Assembly: GCA_034211175.1 (NCBI GenBank)
Contig: JAXHUH010000041.1
Span: 1-44,334 of the forward strand
Reading direction: 5' to 3'
Length of the DNA stretch: 44,334 nucleotides
Source of the DNA: JAXHUH01 sp034211175
GTDB lineage: Bacteria; Actinomycetota; Acidimicrobiia; Acidimicrobiales; CAIXPF01
The position numbers and the translations under genes were made by a program. Below are positions 17,327-26,112 of the stretch, one piece after another. Position 1 is the first letter of the stretch. Each line of letters opens with the position of its first letter. The notes under the pieces were generated by a model that made no database searches, was not told the origin of the DNA, and saw nothing but the letters and a program-made list of their open reading frames with translations.

Positions 17327-17809
17327 TCAGTGCGTCGCGGCGTCGGCGGCGCCGAGTGGCAACGACATGCGGTAGTTGGTCAGCCGGACGCCCCTGACCT
17401 CCGGGTACCTCTCCTCGTCGGTGGCGAAGCCCCGTGCGGAGAAGAACCGGCGTGCGGTGACGCTGGCGAAGGTCGTCAGCTCGGTGGCCCCGGACTCCCG
17501 TGCGGTGGCGTCGGCCCATGCCAGCAGGGCGGACGCCACGCCCCGCCGGACCACGCCCGGGTGGACGAACAGCATGTCGATGTAGCCGTCCGGCGCGACA
17601 TCGGTGAATCCCACGACTCGCTCGTCGATCTCGGCCACCCGGGTGTTCGATGCCTCGCGGGCTGCGTGCCACGAGTCGAGATCGTCCACGTCAGACCATG
17701 CGGCGATCTGCTCGGGGGAGTAGTCGGCAGCGGCCGTGGTGCGGATCGCGGCGAGGAACACGTCGAGCGTGGCGCGGGCGTCGGTGTCTCGGTAGGCGCG
17801 CAGGAGCAC
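17327..17809 (-). CDS. GNAT-family N-acetyltransferase
   Basis: 160 aa. The GNAT core is clear: an N-terminal strand LLRAYRDTDA, the central strand VGFTDVAPDGYIDMLFVHPGVVRRGVASALLAWA with the acetyl-CoA pyrophosphate loop (VRRGVASALL, matching R/Q-x-x-G-x-G/A), then TTFASVTARRFFSARGFA at the end of the fold. Substrate is unknown; the best resemblance is to small PA4866-like acetyltransferases. Two GTG codons compete for the start (17812 and 17809); I choose 17809 because it lies six bases after a TAGTGT box, matching the leaderless spacing of other genes here. It converges with the VWA gene and is divergent from the mannosidase gene. Confidence 0.82.
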   Translation of the reverse strand: MLLRAYRDTDARATLDVFLAAIRTTAAADYSPEQIAAWSDVDDLDSWHAAREASNTRVAEIDERVVGFTDVAPDGYIDMLFVHPGVVRRGVASALLAWADATARESGATELTTFASVTARRFFSARGFATDEERYPEVRGVRLTNYRMSLPLGAADAATH

Positions 17810-17815
17810 CACCCG

Positions 17816-17821
17816 ACACTA
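17816..17821 (-). promoter_or_regulatory. Leaderless -10 box TAGTGT of the GNAT gene
   Basis: On the minus strand TAGTGT is followed by six bases and GTG at 17809, which decides between two adjacent GTG starts. Confidence 0.45.
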
Positions 17822-18023
17822 GGCGCCGCTCGCCGACGGTACGCCCGGGTCCCCGCGGGCGGCCCCGACCTGGGACGACGGACCCGGGTCGTCGGTGTGT
17901 GGCGCCGACTCCGAGCGCGACCGCCCGTGGCCCGCGGGTCCCGGCGTCGTGACCGGGTGTGCCCTCGTCCCGAGATCGACGTTGCGGGTTGCGATCCGGT
18001 CGTCGAGTGGTGGACTGGGGGTG

Positions 18024-21000
18024 ATGCACGACGATCGAGCCCTCGTCGAGGCCCGCATCCGGCGCGAGTCGGCCGAGCGGATCCTCCCCGCCACCTACCG
18101 GGCGTCGGTGCCGTTCGACGTCGAGGCGTGGCACGTCCCCGGCGAACCGGTGCCGTGGGCCGAGGCGCAGGCCGCGACCTACGAGCCGTTCGGCGTCGGC
18201 GGGCGATGGGGGCGGCCGTGGGGCACGACGTGGTTCCGGCTGACCGCCACCGTGCCCGAGGCGTGGCGGGCGCTCGGGCTGCCGCTCGAGGCGGTCGTCG
18301 ACCTCGGCTTCGACGGCCCCGGCGCCGGGTTCACGTGTGAGGGCCTGGTCTACGACGGCGAAGGGGTGCCCCTCCAGGGTGTGCACCCCCGCCGGCCGGC
18401 CGTGCGGGTCGAGCCGGTCGGCGAGGCCATCACCGTGCTCGTCGAGGCCGCGGCCAACCCGTCGTTCCCGACGTACGAGCCGTCACCGCTCGGCTCGCTC
18501 GCGACCGCGGGCGACGAGCCGATGTTCACGCTGCGCCGGGCCGAGCTCGCGGTGTTCGACCCCGAGGCCCACGCGCTGCTCCTCGACGTCGAGGTCCTCG
18601 ACGACCTGATGCGTTCGCTCCCGCTCGACGACCCCCGTCGGGCTCGCCTGCTGGCCACGCTCGAGCGGGCGTTCGACACCCTCGACCTCCACGACGTCAA
18701 CGCGACGGCACCGAAGGCCCGCGACGTCCTGGCGCCGGCGCTCGCGCTGCCGGCGCGGGCGAGCGCCCACCGGATCGTCGCCACCGGCCACGCCCACATC
18801 GACACCGCCTGGCTGTGGCCGCTGCGCGAGACCCGCCGCAAGTGCGCCCGCACGTTCGCGTCCGCTGTGCGGATGATGGACACCAACCCCGAGTACCGGT
18901 TCGTGTGCTCCCAGGCCGTCCAGTACTCGTGGATCGAGGAGCGCCACCCGGTGCTGTTCGACCGGATCAAGGCGAAGGCCACCGCCGGCCAGTGGGTCCC
19001 GGTCGGCGGCATGTGGGTCGAGCCGGACATGAACCTGCCGTCGGGCGAGAGCATCGTGCGCCAGCTCGTCGTCGGCCAGCGGTACTTCACCGAGCACTTC
19101 AGCGAGCCGTGCCGTGAGATCTGGATCCCCGACGTGTTCGGCTACCCGGCGTCGCTGCCCCAGGTGTTCGCCGCCGGCGGCTGCCGGAGGTTCGTGACCC
19201 AGAAGCTGAGCTGGAACCGCCAGAACCGCTTCCCCCACAACACGTTCTGGTGGGAGGGCCTCGACGGCACCCGGGTGCTGACCCACTTCCCGCCGGTCGA
19301 CACCTACAACGCCGAGGTCACCGCGTCGGAGCTGGTGTTCTCGTCCGACAACTTCGCCGAGCACCGCTGGAGCGACTGGTCGCTCATGCCGTTCGGCCAC
19401 GGCAACGGCGGCGGCGGGCCGACCCGCGAGATGGTCGAGCGTGCCCGGCGCACCGGCGACCTCGACGGGTCGCCGCGGGTGCAGCTCGGCTCGCCGTCGG
19501 AGTTCTTCGACGCCGTCGAGTCCGAGGCCGCGGCCGGCGCGGCGGTGCCGGTGTGGCGGGGCGAGCTCTACTTCGAGATGCACCGGGGCACGCTGACCAG
19601 CCAGACCGCCACGAAGGTCGGCAACCGGACCTGCGAGCGGCTCCTGCGCGACGTCGAGCTGTGGTGGGCCGCCGTCGAGGCCGCCGCCGGGCACGGCGAC
19701 CGGGTCGCCGAGGTGCGGGCCGAGCTGGGCGACATCTGGCGGTCGGTGCTGACGCTGCAGTTCCACGACATCCTCCCCGGCTCGTCGATCGCCTGGGTCC
19801 ACGCCGACGCCGAGGCCACCTACGCCGACCTCGTACCCCGCCTCGACGCACTCGCCGGGGAGGCGCTCGGGCTGGTCGCGCCGTCGATGGCGGTGGCCAA
19901 CGCGGCCGGCCACGACCGCGACGAGGTCGTCGTGACCCCGGCCGCGGCGGCGAGCGGGCCGTCCCAACGACTCTCCGACGGGCGCGCCGCCTACCGCGTC
20001 CGGGTCCCGGGCCAGGGCATCGCCGTCCGGGATGCGGCGGCGCCCGACGACGAGGTCGCGGTCACCGGCCGCTCGATGGCCAACGGGTCGGTGTCGATCC
20101 GCTGGGACGACGACGGCGGCATCGAGTCGATCACCGACCTGCGCACCGGGCGGGAGCTCGTGCCGCCGGGCGACCACGCCGCGGTGCTGGAGCTGGCCCC
20201 CGACCACCCGGTCGAGTACGACGCCTGGGACCTCGAGCACTGGGCCCGGCGTCGCAGCCAGCCGGTCGCCGGCGCCGACGCGGTCGAGGTGCTCGACGCC
20301 GGGCCGCTCGTCGGACGGGTCCGGGTGCGTCGCACCTTCGGCGACAGCACCGTCGAGCTCACCTACGTGCTGCGGGCCGGGAGCGCCCGCTTCGACATCG
20401 AGCTCGACATCGACTGGCACGAGTCGGAGAAGCTGCTGTCGCTCGCGTTCCCGCTCGACGTGCGGGCCGACACCGCGGCCTGCGAGATCCAGTTCGGCCA
20501 CGTCGAGCGGCCGACCCATCCGAGCTCGTCGTGGGACGCCGCCAAGTTCGAGGTGTGCGCCCACCGCTGGGTCGACGTGAGCGAGCCGTCGTTCGGCGTC
20601 GCGGTCCTCAACGACGGCCGCTACGGCCACGCCCTCTTCGACGGTGCCGTGCGGGTGACGCTCCAGAAGGCGTCACGGTTCCCCGACCCGGACGCCGACC
20701 TCGGCCGACGCCACCACACGACGGTGAGCGTGCTGGCCCACGGGCCGGGCCTCGTCGACGTGCTCGCCGAGGCGGAGAACCTGAACGTACCGCTGCGGCC
20801 ATGCGCGGGCCCGGCCGACGAGGCGCCGGCGCCGGTCGTCGAGGTCGACCACCCGGGCGTTGGTGTGAGTGCGGTCAAGACGGCCGACGACGGCAGCGGC
20901 GACCTGATCGTGCGCCTGTACGAGGCGCTGGGCGACCGGGCGACGGTGTCGGTGCGGCGCGGTCGGCCGGTCGTGGCGGCGATGCGCTGCGACCTGCTCG

Positions 21001-21089
21001 AGGAGCCGGGCGAGCCGGTCGACGTCATCGACGACCACGTCGAGCTGACGCTGCGCCCCTTCGAGCTCGTCACCCTCCGCCTCAGCTGA
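18024..21089 (+). CDS. Glycoside hydrolase family 38 alpha-mannosidase
   Basis: A 1021-aa retaining alpha-mannosidase of family GH38. Residues ~1-230 form an N-terminal beta-domain. Residues ~250-520 are the catalytic barrel: zinc-site motif HAHIDTAWLWP (His258, Asp260) and nucleophile Asp370 in WIPDVFGYPASLPQ, followed by the expected VTQKLSWNRQNRFPHNTFWWEG and the third zinc-ligand region PFGHGNGGGGPT. A helical middle domain (~540-640) contains LQFHDILPGSSI. The rest is the C-terminal beta-sandwich. There is no signal peptide, so it is a cytoplasmic enzyme, as in the mycobacterial and ManA-type homologues that trim oligomannosides. Start ATG 18024; GTG at 18021 is an alternative. No sugar transporter is adjacent. 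Confidence 0.92.
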   Translation: MHDDRALVEARIRRESAERILPATYRASVPFDVEAWHVPGEPVPWAEAQAATYEPFGVGGRWGRPWGTTWFRLTATVPEAWRALGLPLEAVVDLGFDGPGAGFTCEGLVYDGEGVPLQGVHPRRPAVRVEPVGEAITVLVEAAANPSFPTYEPSPLGSLATAGDEPMFTLRRAELAVFDPEAHALLLDVEVLDDLMRSLPLDDPRRARLLATLERAFDTLDLHDVNATAPKARDVLAPALALPARASAHRIVATGHAHIDTAWLWPLRETRRKCARTFASAVRMMDTNPEYRFVCSQAVQYSWIEERHPVLFDRIKAKATAGQWVPVGGMWVEPDMNLPSGESIVRQLVVGQRYFTEHFSEPCREIWIPDVFGYPASLPQVFAAGGCRRFVTQKLSWNRQNRFPHNTFWWEGLDGTRVLTHFPPVDTYNAEVTASELVFSSDNFAEHRWSDWSLMPFGHGNGGGGPTREMVERARRTGDLDGSPRVQLGSPSEFFDAVESEAAAGAAVPVWRGELYFEMHRGTLTSQTATKVGNRTCERLLRDVELWWAAVEAAAGHGDRVAEVRAELGDIWRSVLTLQFHDILPGSSIAWVHADAEATYADLVPRLDALAGEALGLVAPSMAVANAAGHDRDEVVVTPAAAASGPSQRLSDGRAAYRVRVPGQGIAVRDAAAPDDEVAVTGRSMANGSVSIRWDDDGGIESITDLRTGRELVPPGDHAAVLELAPDHPVEYDAWDLEHWARRRSQPVAGADAVEVLDAGPLVGRVRVRRTFGDSTVELTYVLRAGSARFDIELDIDWHESEKLLSLAFPLDVRADTAACEIQFGHVERPTHPSSSWDAAKFEVCAHRWVDVSEPSFGVAVLNDGRYGHALFDGAVRVTLQKASRFPDPDADLGRRHHTTVSVLAHGPGLVDVLAEAENLNVPLRPCAGPADEAPAPVVEVDHPGVGVSAVKTADDGSGDLIVRLYEALGDRATVSVRRGRPVVAAMRCDLLEEPGEPVDVIDDHVELTLRPFELVTLRLS

Positions 21090-21110
21090 TGCCGTCCGAG
21101 CCCGAACCGC

Positions 21111-21179
21111 CCCGTTCTGGTCTACGGGCAGTCCCTCCCGACCTGCGCTGATGCCTGCAGTCCTGTAGACCAGATCGGG
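21111..21179 (-). repeat. Palindromic interspersed repeat, family 1, copy 1
   Basis: A 69-base element. Arms of 15 bases (21111-21125, ending GTTCTGGTCTAC; 21165-21179) pair with one mismatch. The 39-base interior, read on the minus strand, shares GCNCAGGTCG with the two copies near 35.7 kb, so this copy lies in the opposite orientation. It follows directly after the mannosidase stop and could also end its transcript. Confidence 0.75.
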
Positions 21180-21700
21180 TTCCGGGGCGCGCGCCTGAGT
21201 GGTGGAGCGTGTTCGAAGCGACCGGCGTCGTTGACGGCCGCTTCGCACACGTCCTTCCCGGCCGATCGGGCCGGCGAGAGAACCCGACCGGTGGGATGCG
21301 GGTCCGCTCCCGGCGGCGCCGGCGTGGTGGGACGGGAGGCGCCACCGGGAGCGGAGAGGGGCCGGTACCCCCGGCCCGAGGCGGAACGGCCGGAGCGGGC
21401 CGTGGGTACCGGTGAGATGGCCCGACCCCTGCCAGCGGACGGGTGCGGAGGGGAAACGGCTGCTGGCGGGGGTCGGGGCCGGATGTGCGGCGACGCGAGC
21501 GGCCCGAGGTGGGTCGGCCGTGCTCGCGCCACCGCAGAGCGGTGGAGCTGTGGAGCCTTCGTGGACGGGACCGGGGCGGTTCGAACGGGGAAGGGCCTCG
21601 GCGACGGCACCCTCGATGTCGTCGGGTGCCGCCGCCGAAGCGGACACCGGCGGCCGGTCACCGCCGCAGGGAGCGGGCGGGCGGCGACCGTGGTGCGGTG
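21180..21700. other. Gene-free stretch, about 520 bases
   Basis: Several frames stay open here on both strands, but none shows a recognisable motif, a protein-like residue mix or a ribosome binding site; the translations are arginine/glycine-rich artefacts of high GC. The plus strand is purine-rich in places, with runs such as GGGAGAGGGG. A weak stem (CGAAGCG ... CGCTTCG, around 21214-21245) is the only structure noted. I see no RNA gene. It may be a remnant of a decayed gene. Confidence 0.5.
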
Positions 21701-22150
21701 TCAGCTCGCGATGCGAACGTGGAGGTCGTGGGGCGTGCGCTTGCGGCGGCGGCCGGCGACCGCCACGTAGCCGTCGTCGATCTTGAGGCCGTCGGTCACG
21801 AGACCGGACGCCGCGGCCCACTCGAGCATCTCGTTGTAGACGGCCGGGATCTCGTCGGCGGCCGCGACCTTCGAGCGGTGCAGCGCCCGGTGGGGCGGCA
21901 CGTCGAAGGCCACCATCCCCGGGGGCGGCTCGGTGCCCGGCGCGACCTCGACGGCGATGAGCGTGTGATAGGCGCCCATCGAGTCACCGAGCGTGACGTC
22001 ACTGATCACGTCGTTCACCTTCCCGCCGATCTCGTCGCGGCGCGTCCGCAGTTCGTTCCATGCCGCCGGGATCACCTTGTCGAGCTCGTCGAACGGAGCA
22101 ACGACCTCGAGACCCACGAAGCGGCGGTTCGGCACGTTGACGATGTCCAC
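21701..22150 (-). CDS. GyrI-like/SOUL-type effector-binding domain protein
   Basis: A 149-aa protein resembling the stand-alone effector-binding domain of AraC/MerR regulators (GyrI-like fold). It starts VDIVNVPNRRFVGLEVVAPFDEL, has a helix with IPAAWNELRTRR, and later TLIAVEVAPGTEPPPGMVAFDVPPHRALHRSKV, the second half of the typical internal repeat where a strand plus 'P-x-x-x-A-x' step precedes a helix ending EMLEWAAASG. It may bind a small ligand or act as a minor hydrolase-like protein; there is no DNA-binding domain. Start GTG 22150 (GTG 22159 possible) is near GGGTGG. It is divergent from the DDN-type gene, 137 bases away. Confidence 0.65.
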   Translation of the reverse strand: MDIVNVPNRRFVGLEVVAPFDELDKVIPAAWNELRTRRDEIGGKVNDVISDVTLGDSMGAYHTLIAVEVAPGTEPPPGMVAFDVPPHRALHRSKVAAADEIPAVYNEMLEWAAASGLVTDGLKIDDGYVAVAGRRRKRTPHDLHVRIAS

Positions 22151-22287
22151 GGGTTCCACCCAACCGCACCGGCGGTCTCCCCTCAAGGTCCACTAGTGGC
22201 CCCTCCCGCGTGGTACCCGCCGGGTGGTCCGCCTGTACAGCGGCCGCCGGGAGCGGGAAGGTGGGGGCAGACAGAAGGGAGCCACCC

Positions 22288-22797
22288 ATGAAGCGACTGC
22301 TCCAGTGGTCCGCCCGGCTGACCGCGCTGGTGCTCGTGGTCGGATCCGCGTTCGGCGCCGTCTTCGTCGTCGGCATGCGCACCAAGTCGCCCCGCGTCCA
22401 GCGCGCCGTGCGCCAGATGAACAAGCGCTTCTGGAACCCGAGGGCGCTCGAGACCGCCGGGTCGCCGGGGGCGTCGGCGTCGGTCGTGCGCCACACCGGC
22501 CGCCGCAGCGGGACGGCCTACGAGACGCCGGTGGTCGCGGTACCGGCCGACGACGGCTTCGTCATCGTGCTGCCGTACAGCACGAACGCCGACTGGGTGC
22601 GCAACGTGCTCGCCGCCGGCCGGGCGACGATCCTCCACGAGGGCGGGACCCACGAGGTCGACCGACCGGAGATCGTCCCGATCGACGAGGTCGCGGACGC
22701 ACTCGGCGACTCCAACCTGGCCCATCGCACCTTCGGCGTCACCGAGTGCCTGCGGCTCCACCGTGTCGAGCCGGTGGCACCCGCTGCCCGGACCTGA
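22288..22797 (+). CDS. Deazaflavin (F420)-dependent nitroreductase-family protein (DDN type)
   Basis: 169 aa. Residues ~9-30 are a hydrophobic N-terminal helix that should anchor it to the membrane. Residues ~60-160 are the split-beta-barrel DDN domain: VVRHTGRRSGTAYETPVVAVPADDGFVIVLPY with the F420 phosphate-binding Arg/Gly turn, then STNADWVRNVLAAGRATI and a C-terminal strand CLRLHRVEP. The family uses reduced F420 to reduce quinones or nitro compounds, for example M. tuberculosis Ddn; the substrate here is unknown. The ATG at 22288 follows GAAGGGA, a good ribosome binding site. It implies the host makes F420, in keeping with an actinobacterium. Converges with the UvrA-like gene. Confidence 0.87.
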   Translation: MKRLLQWSARLTALVLVVGSAFGAVFVVGMRTKSPRVQRAVRQMNKRFWNPRALETAGSPGASASVVRHTGRRSGTAYETPVVAVPADDGFVIVLPYSTNADWVRNVLAAGRATILHEGGTHEVDRPEIVPIDEVADALGDSNLAHRTFGVTECLRLHRVEPVAPAART

Positions 22798-22806
22798 CCG
22801 GCGCCG

Positions 22807-25041
22807 TCACCGAGCCCGCAGCGCGCGGGCGGTCGGGGTGTCGCCGTGGTGCTCGCCCACCGGTCCCTCGTAGAGCACGGCGCCGCCGTGGCGCCCGGGC
22901 CCCGGGCCCAGGTCGATCAGCCAGTCGGCGTGGCGGATCACCTCGAGATCGTGCTCGATGACGACCACCGTCTGGCCGTGGTCGACGAGTCGGTCGAGCA
23001 CACCGAGGAGCATCCGTGTGTCGCTCAGGTGGAGCCCCGTGGTCGGTTCGTCGAGCACGTAGATCCCCGAGGGGGCACCGCCGTGGAGGTGCCTGGCCAC
23101 CTTCGCCCGTTGGCTCTCCCCACCGGAGAGCGTGCTGAGGGGCTGACCGAGGCGCACGTAGCCGAGCCCGACGGCCAACAGCTGGCGGAGGCCGCTCCCG
23201 ATGGTGCCGTCGCCGAAGCGCTCGACGGCCTCGTCGATCGTGAGCTCCTCGACGTCGGCGATGGACAGCCCGTCGACGGTGAGCTCCAGCACCTCCGGAG
23301 CGAACCGCCTGCCGCCGCAGCCCTCGCACGTGGTCTCCTGACCGTCCATGAACGCGAGGTCGGTGCGGATCACGCCGGCACCGCCGCACTGTGGGCAGGC
23401 CCCGCCCGAGCTCGCGCTGAACCGCCCGGCCGGCATCTCGTGGGCGTCCGCGAAGCGCTTGCGGATCGCCGGGGCGATGCCGGTGAAGGTGATGATCGTC
23501 GAGCGCCGGGTCGCCGCGATCCGGCGTTGGTCGACGACGATCGCGTCGTGCTGGTCGGCCAGCTCGGCGGCGAGGCTCGACTTGCCGGAGCCGGCGACGC
23601 CGCAGAAGACGGTGAGGACCCCGGCGGGGAGGTCGACGGAGAGGTCGCGAAGGTTGTTGCGGACGGCGCCGCGGATCGGGATGGTGGCGGTCGCGGTGCG
23701 AGGCGCTCGGAGGCTGCGCTCCGGCGCGCGCAGCGCCGTCCCCGTGGTCGTCGTCGTTCGACGCAGCTCCGCGAACGGCCCCTGGAAGACGAGGCGCCCC
23801 CCGGCGGCGCCGGGCCCGGGGCCGAGCTCGACGACCTGGTCGGCGACGGCCATGACCGCGGGATCGTGCTCGACGACGACGACGGTGTTGCCGGCATCGC
23901 GCAGCCGCTCGAGCATGGCGGTCATCGGGCCGACGTCAGCCGGGTGCAGACCGATCGTCGGCTCGTCGAACACGTACACCATCCCGGTGAGGCTCGAGCC
24001 GAGGTGCCTCACGGTCTTGATGCGCTGTGACTCGCCACCCGAGAGGGTGGTGGTCGCCCGGGCCAGGGTGAGGTAGCCGAGGCCGATGGCGTCGATCGCC
24101 ACCAGCCGGGCGGTGTGGGCGGCGACGACGGGGGCCACGGTCGGGTCGTCGATGGTGCCGAGGTGACCCACCAGCTCGGCGATCTCGGTCCGGGCGAGCT
24201 CGCCGATCGTGCGCCCGTTCACGGTGACGGCCCGGGCGTCGGCTGCGAGCCGCTCGCCGTCGCAGTCGGGGCACGTCCCGGACCGGGTGAAGCGCTCGAT
24301 GATCTCGCGCTTGCGGTCGGAGAGATCGTCGGATGTGCGCAGGTGGATCCGTTCGAAGCGCTCGACGATCCCCTCGTAGTCGCCGGGCGGCCGGGTGCCG
24401 AGGCGGGCCGCGGTCTCGCCGCCGCGCAACAGCGCCTCGCGCTCGTCGGGTGTCCAGTCCCGCAGCGGCGTGTCGGCGTCGAAGCCGCCGATGTCGGCGT
24501 AGCGGCGATACCAGTGGCCGCCGTCGCCGAACCCGGGCACGAGGATGGCGCCTCCGGCGAGCGAGCGGTCGAGGTCGAGGAACCGCTCGACGGCGCTGGT
24601 GATCACCTCGCCCAACCCCTCGCACGTCGGGCACATCCCGGCCCGGTGGTTGAACGAGAAGCGGTTCGACTCGCCGAGGTGCGGTTCGCCGATCCGGGAG
24701 TACAGGAGCCGCAGGTGGGTCCACGTGTCGGTGATGGTCCCGACGGTGGAGCGGGCGTTGCCGCCGATCCGGCGCTGGTCGATGACGATCACCGGCGACA
24801 GGCCGTCGATCTGGTCGACGTCGGGGCGTGACCAGCGGGGCAGCCGGTTGCGGACGAACGGCGGGAACGTCTCGTTCAGCTGGTAGCCGGCCTCGGCCGA
24901 GATCGTGTCGAACACCAGCGACGACTTGCCCGAGCCCGACCTGCCCACCACCACGACGAGCTGGCCGCGGGGGAGTTCGATGTCGAGGGATCGGAGGTTG
25001 TTGGCCCGGGCGCCGCGGATGCGGACGTGCGTCGGCTGCAT
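22807..25041 (-). CDS. UvrA-like ABC ATPase lacking the UvrB-binding domain
   Basis: 744 aa, against roughly 940-970 for UvrA. Two ABC ATPase modules are present. The first has Walker A GRSGSGKSS (33-41), zinc-finger-like CPTC and CPDC motifs, signature TLSGGESQR and Walker B YVFDEPTIGLHP. The second has GVAGSGKSS, CPQC...CEGC, LSGGESQRAK and YVLDEPTTGLH. The stretch between the first Walker A and the first signature is shortened and the UvrB-binding region seems absent, as in UvrA2/DrrC-type proteins that protect DNA from intercalators or remove adducts without UvrB. Whether it acts in repair or drug tolerance cannot be told. The start ATG 25041 lies seven bases after a TAGGTT box shared with the divergent WYL regulator. 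Confidence 0.88.
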   Translation of the reverse strand: MQPTHVRIRGARANNLRSLDIELPRGQLVVVVGRSGSGKSSLVFDTISAEAGYQLNETFPPFVRNRLPRWSRPDVDQIDGLSPVIVIDQRRIGGNARSTVGTITDTWTHLRLLYSRIGEPHLGESNRFSFNHRAGMCPTCEGLGEVITSAVERFLDLDRSLAGGAILVPGFGDGGHWYRRYADIGGFDADTPLRDWTPDEREALLRGGETAARLGTRPPGDYEGIVERFERIHLRTSDDLSDRKREIIERFTRSGTCPDCDGERLAADARAVTVNGRTIGELARTEIAELVGHLGTIDDPTVAPVVAAHTARLVAIDAIGLGYLTLARATTTLSGGESQRIKTVRHLGSSLTGMVYVFDEPTIGLHPADVGPMTAMLERLRDAGNTVVVVEHDPAVMAVADQVVELGPGPGAAGGRLVFQGPFAELRRTTTTTGTALRAPERSLRAPRTATATIPIRGAVRNNLRDLSVDLPAGVLTVFCGVAGSGKSSLAAELADQHDAIVVDQRRIAATRRSTIITFTGIAPAIRKRFADAHEMPAGRFSASSGGACPQCGGAGVIRTDLAFMDGQETTCEGCGGRRFAPEVLELTVDGLSIADVEELTIDEAVERFGDGTIGSGLRQLLAVGLGYVRLGQPLSTLSGGESQRAKVARHLHGGAPSGIYVLDEPTTGLHLSDTRMLLGVLDRLVDHGQTVVVIEHDLEVIRHADWLIDLGPGPGRHGGAVLYEGPVGEHHGDTPTARALRAR

Positions 25042-25045
25042 GGTG

Positions 25046-25109
25046 GCGAACCTACGAACAGATCCGGCCGGATCCTGGCCGCATCTCGGCGTGCTTGGCG
25101 TAGGTTCGC
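25046..25109. promoter_or_regulatory. Divergent leaderless promoter pair in an 11-base dyad
   Basis: Two copies of CGTAGGTTCGC face outward as perfect inverted 11-base arms (25046-25056 and 25099-25109) with 42 bases between. Each contains TAGGTT, a good -10 box: minus strand 25049-25054, seven bases from the UvrA-like ATG; plus strand 25101-25106, six bases from the WYL ATG. Identity beyond the -10 hexamer suggests that a regulator, plausibly the adjacent WYL protein, also reads this sequence. That role is inference. Confidence 0.6.
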
Positions 25110-25112
25110 GCC

Positions 25113-26075
25113 ATGGCCGACGTGACCCGCCGGATGCTGTCGCTGCTGTCGACCCTCCAGGCCGGCCGATCGTCCACCGCGTCGGAGCTGGCCGAACGGC
25201 TGGGTGTGAGTGAGCGCACGGTGCGGCGTGACGTCGATCGGCTCCGGGGTTACGGCTACGAGGTCCGCTCGCAGCCGGGGCCCGGTGGCAGCTACCGCCT
25301 CGTCGCCGGACGGTCGATGGCGCCGCTGGTGCTCGACGACGACGAGGCGGTCGCCGCGATGCTCGGCCTCGCCGTCCTGGCCGCCGCGTCCTCGGGTGAT
25401 GCCGACACAGTCGATGACGCCGCCGGCCGGGCCTACGGGAAGCTCGACCAGTTGCTCCCGTCGCGCCTGCGCGGGCGGGTCGACGCCTTGCGGGCCAGCG
25501 TCGAGGCCGAACGTTCGGCGGCGCCCGCCATTGCGTCGGCGACGGTGGCCGACCTCGCCGGCGCGGCCGCCGCCCGTCAGGTCGTCCGGTTCGACTACCG
25601 CGATCGGGCCGGCGTCGCCAGCGAGCGGCGGGTCGAGCCCCACCGGCTCGTGCACCGCCTGATGCGGTGGTACCTGCTCGGCTGGGACCTCGGCCGCGGC
25701 GACTGGCGGGTGTTCCGGATCGACCGGGTCGTCGGCGCCACCCCGACGACAGCGGTGTTCGAGCCCCGATCGCTGCCTGCGGCCTCCGCCGCCGAGTACC
25801 TGCGGGTTGGGATGCGCGGCGAGCACACGCTGGTCCGTCTCGTCGTCCGGGCGCCGGTGGCCACGGTGGCCGACGCGTTCACCCACCACGACGTCGACCT
25901 GCGGCGGGTCGACGACGGCACGACCGCCGTCGAGGTGGCCGTCGACAGCTGGGAGTGGCTGCTGCCCCAACTCGCCCGACTCGGCGTCGAGCTCACCGAT
26001 CTCGTCGTGGTCGGCGACGACGCCCGCCGCACGTTCGGGGCGTTCGCCGGCCGCCTCGCCGCCGCGATCGGCTGA
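25113..26075 (+). CDS. HTH-WYL (YafY-type) transcriptional regulator
   Basis: 320 aa. Residues ~5-60 are an HTH_11-type helix-turn-helix (TASELAERLGVSERTVRRDVDRLRGYGYEV with the beta-wing GPGGSYRLV). Residues ~150-220 form a WYL domain, whose namesake motif is RWYLLGWDLGRGDWRVFRIDRV. A WCX-type C-terminal domain follows (~240-320). WYL regulators sense small ligands, nucleic acid or DNA damage products and often control repair or defence genes. The head-to-head arrangement with the UvrA-like gene across 71 bases, and the shared dyad, make that gene its probable target. It may also autoregulate. Confidence 0.88.
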   Translation: MADVTRRMLSLLSTLQAGRSSTASELAERLGVSERTVRRDVDRLRGYGYEVRSQPGPGGSYRLVAGRSMAPLVLDDDEAVAAMLGLAVLAAASSGDADTVDDAAGRAYGKLDQLLPSRLRGRVDALRASVEAERSAAPAIASATVADLAGAAAARQVVRFDYRDRAGVASERRVEPHRLVHRLMRWYLLGWDLGRGDWRVFRIDRVVGATPTTAVFEPRSLPAASAAEYLRVGMRGEHTLVRLVVRAPVATVADAFTHHDVDLRRVDDGTTAVEVAVDSWEWLLPQLARLGVELTDLVVVGDDARRTFGAFAGRLAAAIG

Positions 26076-26112
26076 CCCCGGTGCGGTGCGGCCCTCCCGT
26101 GCGGTCTGCGGC

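Noticed and set aside
21231..21770. Open frames between the mannosidase and the GyrI-like gene as possible genes
   Set aside because: No ribosome binding site, no recognisable motif and Arg/Gly-rich translations on both strands; treated as non-coding.
22807..25041. Calling the ABC protein the true excision-repair uvrA
   Set aside because: At 744 residues it is ~200 shorter than UvrA and seems to lack the UvrB-binding region; a separate full-length uvrA is expected elsewhere in the genome.
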